This document shows positions 17,857 through 28,704 of a stretch of 64,000 nucleotides of DNA, piece by piece. Under the pieces are notes generated by a model. It was not told where the DNA came from. It ran no database searches and saw only the letters and a list, made by a program, of their open reading frames with translations. The translations under genes were made by a program, and so were the position numbers. The DNA comes from Flavobacterium crocinum (GTDB taxonomy: Bacteria > Bacteroidota > Bacteroidia > Flavobacteriales > Flavobacteriaceae), in the NCBI RefSeq assembly GCF_003122385.1, contig NZ_CP029255.1:2666001-2730000 (forward strand), read 5' to 3'. Position 1 is the first letter of the stretch, and every line of letters starts with the position of its first letter.

Positions 17857-18519
17857 CTAATCAAAACACTCCATTAATAGTAAATCTCCATTTGTATGTG
17901 AAATAGTTACAATCCCATCTTTTTCGACAGAATTACTGCTTCCAGTTCTATAACCCATTGTAAGCGTATCGTCGTTTAATTCATATTTTAAATTCGTGGA
18001 ATAAATTCCGTTTACCACACCAATTGGAATTAATGAAATTGGAGTTTTGGCTGTGTACCATTTCTCAAATTTTGTTGGTAAAAGGAAGATTTTCGAATGA
18101 TCGTCGAGAATAACAATTTTCAATAAATTACGGTATCGAACGATATTGGTGAGATTTGTAATGGTATGATCAGCACGTTTTCCGGTTGCCCAAACTACAT
18201 TTACTGCAGGAATTTTTCTTTCGATTAAATAATCAAAAGCTTTTTCTAAATCGGTTTTATCCTGATCTGGTGTATGAACGATTTCGATTGGAAATTGAGA
18301 AGTTTTATAGATTTCAGGATCAAATCCACGGTCAAAATCTCCTAACAGTACATCTACTTTTATTCCTAGTTCAATCACTCTTTCTATAGCGGAGTCTAAC
18401 ACAACTACTAAAGGAGACCATTCCAGTAATTGTCCTAATAATTCGGGGTCACAGGCAGCTCCGTTGGCAATTATTAAAGCAGGTTCCTGATCGTCGCGTA
18501 CAATATGGTGTGAAGACAT
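17857..18519 (-). CDS. Thiamine diphosphokinase
   Basis: A 220-residue thiamine pyrophosphokinase, which transfers diphosphate from ATP to thiamine. The N-terminal catalytic domain shows ALIIANGAACD, VVVLDSAIERVIELGIKVDVLLGDFD (the GD.D motif), DQDKTDLEKAFDYL and ATGKRADHTITNL, all family hallmarks. The C-terminal part (about 140-220) is the thiamine-binding beta domain. It reads from its own -7 box and has no other thiamine gene beside it, consistent with a salvage role. Confidence 0.9.
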   Translation of the reverse strand: MSSHHIVRDDQEPALIIANGAACDPELLGQLLEWSPLVVVLDSAIERVIELGIKVDVLLGDFDRGFDPEIYKTSQFPIEIVHTPDQDKTDLEKAFDYLIERKIPAVNVVWATGKRADHTITNLTNIVRYRNLLKIVILDDHSKIFLLPTKFEKWYTAKTPISLIPIGVVNGIYSTNLKYELNDDTLTMGYRTGSSNSVEKDGIVTISHTNGDLLLMECFD

Positions 18520-18543
18520 TTAGAGTTGATTTTAAATATGCCG

Positions 18544-18551
18544 CAAATGTA
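18544..18551 (-). promoter_or_regulatory. Candidate -7 box of thiamine diphosphokinase gene
   Basis: The minus strand reads TACATTTG, 24 bases upstream of the ATG at 18519. Confidence 0.5.
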
Positions 18552-18586
18552 CGAAAGTTATAGACTTTGACCGGAGATTGGTTTGT

Positions 18587-19042
18587 TTAATTGATTTTAA
18601 AAGCAACCGCATCCACTTCTATCTGCATTTTGTCGAGTGCTAATCTTGGAACCGGGATTAAAGTGCTGGCAGGAAAAGGTTTGTTTTTCCATGTTTTGCT
18701 AATTTCCTCTTCCCATATTTTGAGTTTTTCTGCAGAATGGTCAACTATTAAAACAGTAATTTTCATAACATTTTCCGGTTTTAGTTGATAACTATCCAAA
18801 ACCGTTGTCAGGTTTTTTAAAGCAGTCTGAACTTGTTCTCTAAAGTCTGAACTTAAAATATGGTCTTTTCCCAAGCCGCCGCTCTGACCCGAAATATAAA
18901 CTAATTCTCCAGGTGTTTTTACAGAAGAAGCATGACTAAAACCATAAGGACTGGGATTAAATAAAGAATCAGGATTTTTGAACGTTTGTCCTTTTGTTTG
19001 AAATGTGCAAAAACATAATGCACATATAATTAAATGTTTCAT
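18587..19042 (-). CDS. Exported RidA-family protein
   Basis: A 151-residue RidA/YjgF-family protein. Cytoplasmic RidA destroys reactive enamine/imine intermediates; this one has a signal peptide (to about residue 18, ending KGQ), so it is exported and probably has another substrate. GELVYISGQSG, VMKITVLIVD and FPASTLIPVPRLALDKMQIEVDAVA match the family, and the Arg of PVPRLAL aligns with the catalytic Arg105 of E. coli RidA. A weak -7-like box (AACCTTTG) lies about 24 bases upstream. Confidence 0.85.
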   Translation of the reverse strand: MKHLIICALCFCTFQTKGQTFKNPDSLFNPSPYGFSHASSVKTPGELVYISGQSGGLGKDHILSSDFREQVQTALKNLTTVLDSYQLKPENVMKITVLIVDHSAEKLKIWEEEISKTWKNKPFPASTLIPVPRLALDKMQIEVDAVAFKIN

Positions 19043-19145
19043 GTTTTAAAAATTAAAATTAAAAAGACAAAGGTTTCGTAATTCTAATTTTTAAAACATT
19101 TACATATGTTGAGGTTTTACAATTTTACTGTTTTTGTTTCTATGA

Positions 19146-19589
19146 TTAATCCAGTAGCCTTCTGTGGTAATTAATCTGCCCTAAATGATAAGCTAAATGT
19201 GTAGAAAGATGAACGAGAAAAAATCCGGTTGTCATTTCTTTTTCAAAAACAATCTGCGGATAAATAGCTTCTAAATCGGCTTCGTTTAAAGAATCAAGCG
19301 AATTGTTTATCACTAAAATTATATCTTCGATTTTTTGGAGTAATTCAGATCTCGGAATATCTTTTAAAGAAAATTCTAAAGGGCGATTTCTTACATATCC
19401 CGTTTTTCCGATTTCTGCTCCAATATAGGTATTTAGATTTCCCATCAAATGCAAACAGAGATTTCCTGCCGAATTGGATATGTTTTTATCAATAATCCAA
19501 ATAGCACTTTCATTTTTGTATGATTCAATCTCAAGTTTTAATGCATTTAAATCCCGATTAAAAAGTGTTTTAAGTGTTTGAATGATCAT
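19146..19589 (-). CDS. DinB-superfamily protein
   Basis: A 147-residue four-helix-bundle protein of the DinB/YfiT superfamily (DUF1572-like). The three expected metal-ligand positions are visible: His in LCLHLMGNLN, and two His in FLVHLSTHLAYHLGQINYHRR. Members bind a divalent metal and some are thiol transferases; the activity here is unknown. It starts 2 bases after the stop of the GyrI-like gene, so the two are translated together. Confidence 0.8.
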   Translation of the reverse strand: MIIQTLKTLFNRDLNALKLEIESYKNESAIWIIDKNISNSAGNLCLHLMGNLNTYIGAEIGKTGYVRNRPLEFSLKDIPRSELLQKIEDIILVINNSLDSLNEADLEAIYPQIVFEKEMTTGFFLVHLSTHLAYHLGQINYHRRLLD

Positions 19590-19591
19590 AA

Positions 19592-20074
19592 TTAATCTCT
19601 GTTTTTTATAGGAATCCAGATTTCTTCTTCAGAATCAGGATCGTCTTTTTTGTATTTTTCGTCCATTACAGCAAAATGTGGTCTGTCATCTACAGTATAT
19701 TCTGAATTGGGCAGCCATTCTGCAAAAATAGTATGATAGGTTTTATGTCCTTCACTGGCGGGACCTTTATGGATAAAAACGGCATACAAGCTATTTGGAA
19801 TTAACAAAGTTTCCATTTCATCCGGAATGGTATTGAAATCGGTTACTTCAACAGCCGCCCATTTTTGAAAGGTTCTGCCTGAATCAAAATTATCAAAATA
19901 GTTTAAAGGAAATACTTCAAGCGAATATAAATTGGCATCCACTTTATTGGTGATTTCTTTTTGCTTTGGCATAAAACTACTCCACAATTGAAACGTTTTA
20001 TTTTCAATAAAGGACATTTCAATATGTTTTCCGATTAATTTTTTTTCGATTGCGGTTTTAATTTTTGCTTCCAT
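19592..20074 (-). CDS. GyrI-like / effector-binding domain protein
   Basis: A 160-residue stand-alone GyrI-like (AraC effector-binding, SOUL-fold) protein. The two-fold beta-alpha-beta-beta arrangement is suggested by LWSSFMPKQKEI, LEVFPLNYFD, KWAAVEVTDF, LYAVFIHKGPASEGHKTYHTIFAEWLPNSEYTVDDRPHFAVM and the final EEEIWIPI, a typical end. Such proteins bind small molecules. It precedes the DinB-like gene by 2 bases and follows the DUF4249 gene by 3, so it may be in one transcript with the TonB receptor upstream. Confidence 0.82.
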   Translation of the reverse strand: MEAKIKTAIEKKLIGKHIEMSFIENKTFQLWSSFMPKQKEITNKVDANLYSLEVFPLNYFDNFDSGRTFQKWAAVEVTDFNTIPDEMETLLIPNSLYAVFIHKGPASEGHKTYHTIFAEWLPNSEYTVDDRPHFAVMDEKYKKDDPDSEEEIWIPIKNRD

Positions 20075-20077
20075 TTT

Positions 20078-20905
20078 TTATTTAGGATTTATTTTATACT
20101 TAACCGAGTAAGTTTCGCAAAGAGAGAAATAACCTAAAGGATAATTATCTTTATTGGTTACATTGACAATATTTCCTTTTACAGTTGCAGGAGGAGACTG
20201 AAAAGGACCTCCAACATTACTTCCGGCAACACTGACTAAAATATTCATATAATTATAGTATTGTTTTGAAATTCCGAAATGGGTTATTTCGATTTCATTT
20301 CCAACGACTAAATCTTCGTCATCTGAAAGACTGAAAAACTCATTTCCATTAAAGAATTTGTCCTCATCTGCATAAAAGGTTGATTTCACTTTATTAGGAT
20401 ATACATATTTGTACAAATAGAAATTATCTTCATCTGCAGGATCATTGTAAAATGCCTTTATTTCAATATCTTTTCCTGTAAAGCCACCATTGTTATTTTG
20501 TTCTATTCGGGTAATAGGCGCTACAGATTGTAAAATTTCACTTGCAATGTATCGGTTTCCTCTGCTAATTACAGTTAGAGTGTATTTTTCTCCAATAACA
20601 GGTTTGAAATTAGTACATACATATTGACCGGTTTTCTTAACTTCTATAAAATTAAACTGTTCGTCATGACTGTTTTTTATATAAACAATTGCATTAGATA
20701 TAGTAGGAATTACGTTTTCAAAATAACCGGTTGTAGTAGTTAATTTTACTAGCTGTTCGTCTCCTTTTTCTCCTTTCTCCCAATTGATAGCTGCTTCAAT
20801 TACTAATCTTGGCGGCGCTGTATCTAAATCAACATCTACAACTTCCTCACAACTTGTTAGGAAAAGGGATATGAAAAACAAGATTATTAAAGTTACTTTT
20901 CTCAT
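20078..20905 (-). CDS. DUF4249 lipoprotein
   Basis: A 275-residue lipoprotein (signal LFLTSC, lipid-anchored Cys19) of the DUF4249 family, which in Bacteroidota sits beside TonB-dependent receptors as here. The N-terminal half (RLVIEAAINWEKGEKGDEQLVKLTTTTGYF) looks like an immunoglobulin-like beta domain. It starts 10 bases after the receptor stop. The likely role is an outer-membrane or surface partner of that receptor; the ligand is unknown. Confidence 0.85.
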   Translation of the reverse strand: MRKVTLIILFFISLFLTSCEEVVDVDLDTAPPRLVIEAAINWEKGEKGDEQLVKLTTTTGYFENVIPTISNAIVYIKNSHDEQFNFIEVKKTGQYVCTNFKPVIGEKYTLTVISRGNRYIASEILQSVAPITRIEQNNNGGFTGKDIEIKAFYNDPADEDNFYLYKYVYPNKVKSTFYADEDKFFNGNEFFSLSDDEDLVVGNEIEITHFGISKQYYNYMNILVSVAGSNVGGPFQSPPATVKGNIVNVTNKDNYPLGYFSLCETYSVKYKINPK

Positions 20906-20915
20906 AACATGTTTT

Positions 20916-23294
20916 TTAGAATTTGAAATTATAACTTACTGCCGGAACAATTCCAAAAATAGATAATTGTACTGCTTCATTGGCTCCTGTATCTACATTT
21001 TGACGGAAATTAATAGAGGCAGCATTCATTCGGTTGTACAAATTGTAGATACTAAAAACCCATTCGCCTTTCCAGTTTCGGTCTTTATTTTTTCGTGGAG
21101 TCAAAGTCGCAGAAACATCTAAATGATGATAGGCAGGAAGTCTGTTTTCGTTTCGTAATCCATAGCTTGGAACGGTAATTCCTAGATATTCATATTGTCC
21201 GTTTGGATAAGAAGCCGGCTGCCCGGACTGTAAAGCAAAATTAGCTCCAAAAGACCATTTTTCATTTAGATTATAAGCTGAAGTTATGGCTAAATTATGG
21301 GTTTTGTCATAAGCCGAAGCATACCATTGTCCGTTGTTAATTCCTGTTTCTTCAGGCGTTCTGCCCGGAGTTTGCTGTTCAGATTTTGATAAAGTATAAG
21401 CAATCCAACCGTTAAATTTGCCTTTGTTTTTCTTTACCATAATTTCGAGACCATAAGATCTCATTTGCCCATTTAATATAACCTGTTCGATTGCGTTATT
21501 GGCAATTAAATCGGCTCCATCAATATAATCGAGCCTGTTTTGAATTTCTTTATAGTAGGTTTCTATTTCAAAAGAATAAGCTCCATTATTAATATTTCTA
21601 AAATATCCCAGTGCAACCTGATCTGCAAGCTGAGGTTTAATGTAATTGTCACTAGGCATCCAGACATCCAGTGGAGTTGGAGAAGAAGTATTTGAAACTA
21701 ACTGAAGATACTGAGCCATTCGATTATAACTTGCTTTTATGGCCTGATCCTCATTTAACTGATAAGAAACAGAAAAGCGAGGCTCAAAATTGTCATAACT
21801 TTTAATGACTTTGTTTTTGCCAAAATATTTTGTGGAAACGGGAGTGCCTTTTTCATAAATCTGCATATCAGTATTGAAAGTTACGGCCTGATTGTTTTCG
21901 TAATAATTAATTGTTGAGGAGCCCAATCTGTAAAACAGGCTATAGCGTAATCCGTAAGAAATATTGATTTTTTTAGAAAGCTGACTTTCGGCATCTAAAT
22001 AAACAGAAGGTTCAAAAGCATATTTTTTATCCAGTTGATCAGGATTAATTCCGGAATCTTCTCCGTTAGGTTTTATAGTTCCGGGATTAAATTGATAGTA
22101 AGTTCCGTTTACACCGTAATTTAGTTTTAATTTATCAGAGAGATAATGTTTAAAGTCGTACTTGATATTGTAGTTTTTAATTCCGGAATCCCAGTTGAAA
22201 CCTATAAAATTGAGATCAAGTCCGTAATAATAATCACTATAAATTAAGGACAAATTCGCGAATAGCTTATCAGAGTACAAATGGTTCCATCTCAAATTTA
22301 GAATCGAATTTCCGTAAGTATTGGTAAAACTTTTATTTAAACTAAAAACATCTCGTCCAAAATAACCGGATAAATATAAGTTGTTGTTATTGTTGAGTTT
22401 GTAACTTAATTTAGTGTTCAGATCATAAAAATAAGCAGAGTTGTTTTTGTTTTCTTCAGAGAATTTTAGAAATAAATGAGCATATGAAGCTCTTCCGCCA
22501 ATTAAGAACGAACCTTTGTCTTTTACAATTGGACCTTCAGCAAGCAAACGACTGGAAATTAATCCAATTCCTCCATTCATATGAAATTCTTTGCTGTTTC
22601 CGTCTTTTTGGTAAATATCCAAAACAGAAGAAGCTCTTCCGCCGTAACGTGCCGGAATACCGCCTTTGTACAATTTTAAATCTTTAATGGCGTCTGGATT
22701 AAAAACGGAAAAGAAGCCAAATACATGCGATGAATTAAATATCGTAGCTTCGTCTAAAAGAATCAGGTTTTGATCTGCACCTCCGCCACGAACATTGAAT
22801 CCGGAAGCTCCTTCGCCGGCATTGGTTACACCCGGAAGTAGGAGAATAGATTTTATAACGTCTACTTCACCTAAAACTACCGGCATCTTTTTTATCGTCG
22901 AAATAGAGAGTTTGTTGACGCTCATTTCGGGCGACTTAATGTTTACTTTTTCTTTATTGTCTGTAATTACGACTTCCTGAAGTTCTTCGCCCGAACTAAT
23001 GGAGAAGTTGCTTTTCGTATTTTGGTTTAAAAGAATGGTTTTCTGAATGGTTTGGTAGCCCACATAACTGATTTCAATTTCGTATTCGCCTTTTGGGGCA
23101 GAAAGAGAATAAAATCCGTATTCGTTTGTCGTAGTTCCAATTTTCAGATTTGGTATGTAAATATTAACTCCAATTAGAGTTTCGTTGTTTTTGCTATCAA
23201 TGATTGTACCGCTTAAAGTAAATTTTTCCTGAGAGAAAGAACTAAAAATCGTTAAAATAAAAAGAAAAAATGTGCAGGTATTTTTTGTAATCAT
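20916..23294 (-). CDS. TonB-dependent outer-membrane receptor
   Basis: A 792-residue TonB-dependent receptor. After a signal peptide (to about 21) there is a carboxypeptidase-regulatory-like domain (about 25-105, FTLSGTIIDSKNNETLIGVNIYIPN), a plug domain (about 115-230, with LPGVTNAGEGASGFNVRGGGADQNLILLDEATIF) and a beta-barrel ending in VSYNFKF with the terminal aromatic. It forms an operon with the DUF4249 lipoprotein and possibly the GyrI and DinB genes. No RagB/SusD partner is present, so it is not a standard polysaccharide-utilisation receptor. Ligand not predicted. Confidence 0.92.
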   Translation of the reverse strand: MITKNTCTFFLFILTIFSSFSQEKFTLSGTIIDSKNNETLIGVNIYIPNLKIGTTTNEYGFYSLSAPKGEYEIEISYVGYQTIQKTILLNQNTKSNFSISSGEELQEVVITDNKEKVNIKSPEMSVNKLSISTIKKMPVVLGEVDVIKSILLLPGVTNAGEGASGFNVRGGGADQNLILLDEATIFNSSHVFGFFSVFNPDAIKDLKLYKGGIPARYGGRASSVLDIYQKDGNSKEFHMNGGIGLISSRLLAEGPIVKDKGSFLIGGRASYAHLFLKFSEENKNNSAYFYDLNTKLSYKLNNNNNLYLSGYFGRDVFSLNKSFTNTYGNSILNLRWNHLYSDKLFANLSLIYSDYYYGLDLNFIGFNWDSGIKNYNIKYDFKHYLSDKLKLNYGVNGTYYQFNPGTIKPNGEDSGINPDQLDKKYAFEPSVYLDAESQLSKKINISYGLRYSLFYRLGSSTINYYENNQAVTFNTDMQIYEKGTPVSTKYFGKNKVIKSYDNFEPRFSVSYQLNEDQAIKASYNRMAQYLQLVSNTSSPTPLDVWMPSDNYIKPQLADQVALGYFRNINNGAYSFEIETYYKEIQNRLDYIDGADLIANNAIEQVILNGQMRSYGLEIMVKKNKGKFNGWIAYTLSKSEQQTPGRTPEETGINNGQWYASAYDKTHNLAITSAYNLNEKWSFGANFALQSGQPASYPNGQYEYLGITVPSYGLRNENRLPAYHHLDVSATLTPRKNKDRNWKGEWVFSIYNLYNRMNAASINFRQNVDTGANEAVQLSIFGIVPAVSYNFKF

Positions 23295-23372
23295 TACATT
23301 GATTTTGATTTACATAGATAACAATTCTAGCCAAATGTTTTTCTGAAACTACTGTTAAAGATAAGTTAAGAT

Positions 23373-23403
23373 AAAAAAAGGACAACTGTTGAGAGTTGTC
23401 CTT
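23373..23403 (-). terminator. Terminator of icd
   Basis: AAGGACAACT (23378-23387) pairs with AGTTGTCCTT (23394-23403); on the minus strand the stem is followed by a run of T. It lies 37 bases past the icd stop. Confidence 0.85.
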
Positions 23404-23439
23404 ATAGTATTTATTGTAGATGCACAGAGTGCGTCTGAA

Positions 23440-25692
<2,253 letters not shown>

Positions 25693-25740
25693 TCAAAAGA
25701 TGACGATATGAAAAGTATAGTCGGCTCAAAACGAGCGGAG

Positions 25741-25748
25741 CAAATATA
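25741..25748 (-). promoter_or_regulatory. Candidate -7 box of icd
   Basis: The minus strand reads TATATTTG (TAnnTTTG). It predicts a leader of about 70 bases that includes the A tract. Confidence 0.5.
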
Positions 25749-26170
25749 ATAAAAACAGCCCGAAATCGGTGTAGTTTTATGGAGAAATACCGGAATTATC
25801 AGATTGTTATTTCGTGGTTATTAAATTATCAAATCGATGATTTTGATATTAAAAAATTACGGTTTTGATATTGGCTGAAAAAAAAGGCATAAAAAAACTC
25901 GTTTTAAAGTGAATGAAACGAGTTTTTTATAATAAATCAATAAGGATTATCTTTTTTTGTTTTTAATCTTAGCATTTACCAGTAAGTTCTATAAAGCATC
26001 GCTTTAAAATACATTAAATGTAATGTCTTAAGTAATAAATGTTAATGAATCATCTATTGTCATTTTTATTGACTACGTTTATAAATCTTCACAGAAAATC
26101 AATAAAAAGCATTTGATGCTCCTCATTTAATTCAATGTTATTTTTGTGGAAAGTTTATTGTTTTTATGAT
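25749..26170. other. Gap between icd promoter and surface-protein gene
   Basis: The stretch holds the decayed rplS tail and terminator copy (25891-25990). The rest, AT-rich sequence at 25749-25890 and 25991-26170, shows no open frame, RNA gene or strong repeat. Confidence 0.6.
25891..25990 (-). pseudogene. Decayed copy of the rplS 3' end and its terminator
   Basis: On the minus strand, positions 25990 to about 25945 reproduce the end of rplS (GAACTTACTGGTAAA, GCTAAGATTAAA, AAAGATAATC) with a small deletion that brings a stop into frame. Then comes an AAACTCGTTT/AAACGAG hairpin with a T run, matching the real rplS terminator at 28038-28081. The reading direction is the same as rplS. It may now serve as terminator for the surface-protein gene. 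Confidence 0.75.
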
Positions 26171-27757
26171 TTATTCTATAGGTGTTATACCAGTTGTATA
26201 TGTGATTGTAAATCTGCCACCTATAACAACATTGTTTGTATTCAATGGTGTTGTACTACTTCCTACTGTACCTCCCGGGGTTTGAAGTATACCAACAATT
26301 CGGAATAGATTTCCGTTGTAAGGAACAATGAAACAGGTTGCGGGTGTATAATTTGATCCTGCTGAAGCAAAAGCTGTTTTTACATCTCTAATTGCATAAG
26401 TATATTCTGTATTAGAATTGGTAGGTCCACTATATGCAGGGTGTTCTGTTGAATCAAATGAAAATCCAGCTGGCAAGGAAAATAGATAGTCGCCACTTCC
26501 GGCTCTTCCTCCAGCTCCATTTGTAGCAGAGTATAGAAAATCAACTTCAAGTTGATTATTGCTTAAAATTCGGTATCGGATAAAATTATTTTGTGTTACA
26601 GTTGCCGGAAGCGGACTAATGCCTGGTGATGTAAGAATTGTCAAAGGTACTTTTGCTGAGAAGGGATTGGGAGCCATTGTTTTTAAAACACCATTCGCAT
26701 CGGCAACTACAACCATGTCTGTTGCTGGTGTAATACTTTGTTGCAACCCTTCAAAACGCACTGGGTTTATTCCTGTAACTGGTGTTACATGTAAGGTATT
26801 TAAAGGCGCGGTATTGCCAATTCCTACTTTTATAGCATCAGTCCCTGTCCCGCCTAGTACCATGCTGTTAATTGCAGATACTTTTGCATTATTACCTATA
26901 GCTGTAGCGTTGGAAAGTGCATTAGAACTTGCGTTAGCGGCATTACCAATAAATATATTGTTACTACCTGTCGTATTAACCGTCCCGGCGTTAGTACCAA
27001 TCGCTATATTAAAAGTACCAGATATATTGTTCTGAAGAGGGGAGGCGCCTATACCAATATTTGAAGCACCGCTTGTATTGTTTTGAAGTGAATAAAGACC
27101 TATTCCTATATTATTCATAGCATTTGTCTTTGTAAGTGCATAAGCACCAATACCAATATTTCCATTAGATAAATTAGATGCAAGTGCATTATCGCCAATA
27201 CCAATGTTGGAATATGCTCCATTACCCGGTGTTACAGGAGCTCCAGCCAAACCAGCGTTAACACCGAAATATACGGATGACGTTCCTGGTCCGCCTGTTT
27301 GAAATCCTAGCCATCCGGCATGAATATTATTAATTCTGAAATTAAGTGCAGCGTTGTCTGTAGTACCAATAAAATTAGAAGTAGTACTAGTTGGATTAGA
27401 AGTAGTACCCACGTTGCCTTTAAGCAACCAGCCGTTGTTTAATGAAGAAGGATTAAGTGTTTTTAAAACTCCGGTTGTAGGATCAGAAACAATTAAATTA
27501 TCTGTGCCAGAAATACTGTTTTGAAGCCCTGAAATGGCAAATGTATTAGTTGGGCTGGCGTTGATTGTTGTTGTGGGTTGTGTTAATGTGCCACCTAGTT
27601 GTATATTCCCATTAGTTGCTGTTAATCCGTTATTAGCGGTAGTAAGAGAATTGGGGTTGATTTGTACTTTTTCGCCGTACATTGTTACAACTGTTTTTGT
27701 TTGTGCAGCTAAAAATCCGAATTGGATTAATAAGATCAAACACACTAGTTTTTTCAT
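26171..27757 (-). CDS. Secreted protein with YadA-head-like NIGIG repeats
   Basis: A 528-residue exported protein (signal peptide ending LAAQ, residue 19). Residues about 185-300 carry at least seven imperfect repeats with the core NIGIGxxAL or NIAIGTNA, each about 15-25 residues, like the beta-roll head repeats of trimeric adhesins and Bacteroidota tail-fibre-like proteins. Two further imperfect copies of a sequence like ISGTDNLIVSDPTTGVLKTL and ITPATDMVVVADANGVLKTM flank that region (about 82 and 335). No S74 chaperone, YadA anchor or type IX sorting domain is visible at the C-terminus. It is Thr/Asn/Gly-rich and less biased to A/T than its neighbours. It sits between rplS and the decayed rplS copy, suggesting acquisition. 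Confidence 0.7.
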   Translation of the reverse strand: MKKLVCLILLIQFGFLAAQTKTVVTMYGEKVQINPNSLTTANNGLTATNGNIQLGGTLTQPTTTINASPTNTFAISGLQNSISGTDNLIVSDPTTGVLKTLNPSSLNNGWLLKGNVGTTSNPTSTTSNFIGTTDNAALNFRINNIHAGWLGFQTGGPGTSSVYFGVNAGLAGAPVTPGNGAYSNIGIGDNALASNLSNGNIGIGAYALTKTNAMNNIGIGLYSLQNNTSGASNIGIGASPLQNNISGTFNIAIGTNAGTVNTTGSNNIFIGNAANASSNALSNATAIGNNAKVSAINSMVLGGTGTDAIKVGIGNTAPLNTLHVTPVTGINPVRFEGLQQSITPATDMVVVADANGVLKTMAPNPFSAKVPLTILTSPGISPLPATVTQNNFIRYRILSNNQLEVDFLYSATNGAGGRAGSGDYLFSLPAGFSFDSTEHPAYSGPTNSNTEYTYAIRDVKTAFASAGSNYTPATCFIVPYNGNLFRIVGILQTPGGTVGSSTTPLNTNNVVIGGRFTITYTTGITPIE

Positions 27758-27834
27758 TTTTTTATTTTTTACAGTGAAGGATTTCTTTTTTGTTTTTATT
27801 TTTTTTGCCTTCTAACGACTAGAAATTGACCGCG

Positions 27835-27842
27835 CAAAATTA
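27835..27842 (-). promoter_or_regulatory. Candidate -7 box of surface-protein gene
   Basis: The minus strand reads TAATTTTG (TAnnTTTG), predicting a leader of about 70 bases. Confidence 0.4.
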
Positions 27843-28037
27843 GACTAATAAATGGGTGAGCACTGGCCAGTAGACGTCATGTAAATGATAAATTAAGCTA
27901 AATGTTGTCTTTGTAAGTTGTTTGTTTTTTAGTTGTTTATGTTTTTGTAGGTTTAATTTTGTAAAAAAAAATGTTTAATTTTGTATCGAGTTGGTCGCAG
28001 TTAATAGAAGCCAGATATTTTTTATTCGAAGTTTTAT
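27843..28037. other. Gap between surface-protein gene and rplS terminator
   Basis: AT-rich, no credible gene. Two TAATTTTG boxes on the plus strand (near 27955 and 27977) lead to no open frame and I regard them as chance. Confidence 0.5.
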
Positions 28038-28081
28038 AAAAAAAAAGACTCGTTTCAAATAATATGAAACGAGTCTTTTTA
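28038..28081 (-). terminator. Terminator of rplS
   Basis: AAAGACTCGTTTC and GAAACGAGTCTTT pair around a short loop; the minus strand continues into a run of T. Same sequence family as the hairpin at 25891-25931. Confidence 0.85.
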
Positions 28082-28099
28082 TAACAGATTGATAAATGA

Positions 28100-28450
28100 T
28101 TATCTTCTTTTATCTTTAATCTTAGCTTTTTTACCAGTAAGTTCTCTGAAGTAGAAAATTCTAGCTCTACGTACAGCACCTTTCTTGTTCACTTCGATTT
28201 TTTGTAAAGCTGGTAAGTTTACTGGGAAGATACGCTCAACACCAACAGAACCAGACATTTTACGAATAGTAAAAGTTTCTGTAATTCCAGAACCTCTTCT
28301 TTGGATAACAACTCCTTTAAAGAACTGAGTTCTAGTTTTTTCACCCTCTTTAATTTCGTAGAAAACAGTGATTGTGTCTCCAGCTCCGAAATCTGGAAAA
28401 TCTTTTTTAGCAACGAATTCGTCCTGAACGAATTTTAATAAATCTGCCAT
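28100..28450 (-). CDS. rplS: 50S ribosomal protein L19
   Basis: Ribosomal protein bL19, 116 residues. The family core is visible: FGAGDTITVFYEIKEGEKTRTQFFKGVVIQRRGSGITETFTIRKMS and GVERIFPVNLPALQKIEV, with a basic C-terminus RRARIFYFRELTGKKAKIKDKRR. It follows trmD, as in many bacteria, but with a 254-base gap containing repeats, and it has its own promoter and a structured leader. Confidence 0.97.
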   Translation of the reverse strand: MADLLKFVQDEFVAKKDFPDFGAGDTITVFYEIKEGEKTRTQFFKGVVIQRRGSGITETFTIRKMSGSVGVERIFPVNLPALQKIEVNKKGAVRRARIFYFRELTGKKAKIKDKRR

Positions 28451-28518
28451 GATAATTTAAATTATGGTTTTTATATTAGAGCAACATTCACGGATCTCGC
28501 CAGAGGTTGGTCAAATTC
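28451..28518 (-). promoter_or_regulatory. Possible L19 autoregulatory leader
   Basis: The predicted leader begins ACCAACCTCTGGCGAGATCC and contains CAAC (28499-28512 region) able to pair with GTTG further down, enclosing a TCT-GGCG-AGA hairpin; it contrasts with the plain AT-rich leaders elsewhere. Ribosomal-protein leaders for L19 have been described in Flavobacteriia from memory; I could not check a covariance model. Confidence 0.45.
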
Positions 28519-28523
28519 GGGTG

Positions 28524-28531
28524 CAAATGTA
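28524..28531 (-). promoter_or_regulatory. Candidate -7 box of rplS
   Basis: The minus strand reads TACATTTG, 73 bases upstream of the rplS ATG. Confidence 0.5.
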
Positions 28532-28544
28532 GGTAAAAAAAAGC

Positions 28545-28704
28545 AAATTCCAAATTTTTAAAACTCCAAATTCCAATTTTTTAAAATATTGATAGAGTAG
28601 GAGTTAAGTGTAGTTTGTATTGTTCACTTTTTTAGTAATCAGTCTGTTGAGCCAGTTAGTAGTAATTCTGAAAACTGAATACTAAAAAAACTGAACACTG
28701 AGTA
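28545..28704. repeat. AATTCCAAATTCC and CTGAACACTGA-type repeats
   Basis: Between rplS and trmD: AAATTCCAAATTTTTAAAACTCCAAATTCCAA at about 28545-28577 and a run of GTTCACT / ACTGAATACT / ACTGAACACTGAGTACT units at about 28620-28704. Relatives of the second family occur at 38382-38462 and 43560-43706, and of the first at 44748-44775, 45313-45345 and 63323-63358. Confidence 0.7.

Noticed and set aside
26559..27035. 158-codon open frame opposite the surface-protein gene
   Set aside because: It is a reverse-frame shadow of the Asn/Gly/Thr repeat region; the hydrophobic translation comes from complementing those codons.
27937..28179. 80-codon minus-strand frame overlapping the end of rplS
   Set aside because: It runs through the rplS terminator hairpin in another frame and has no promoter or similarity.
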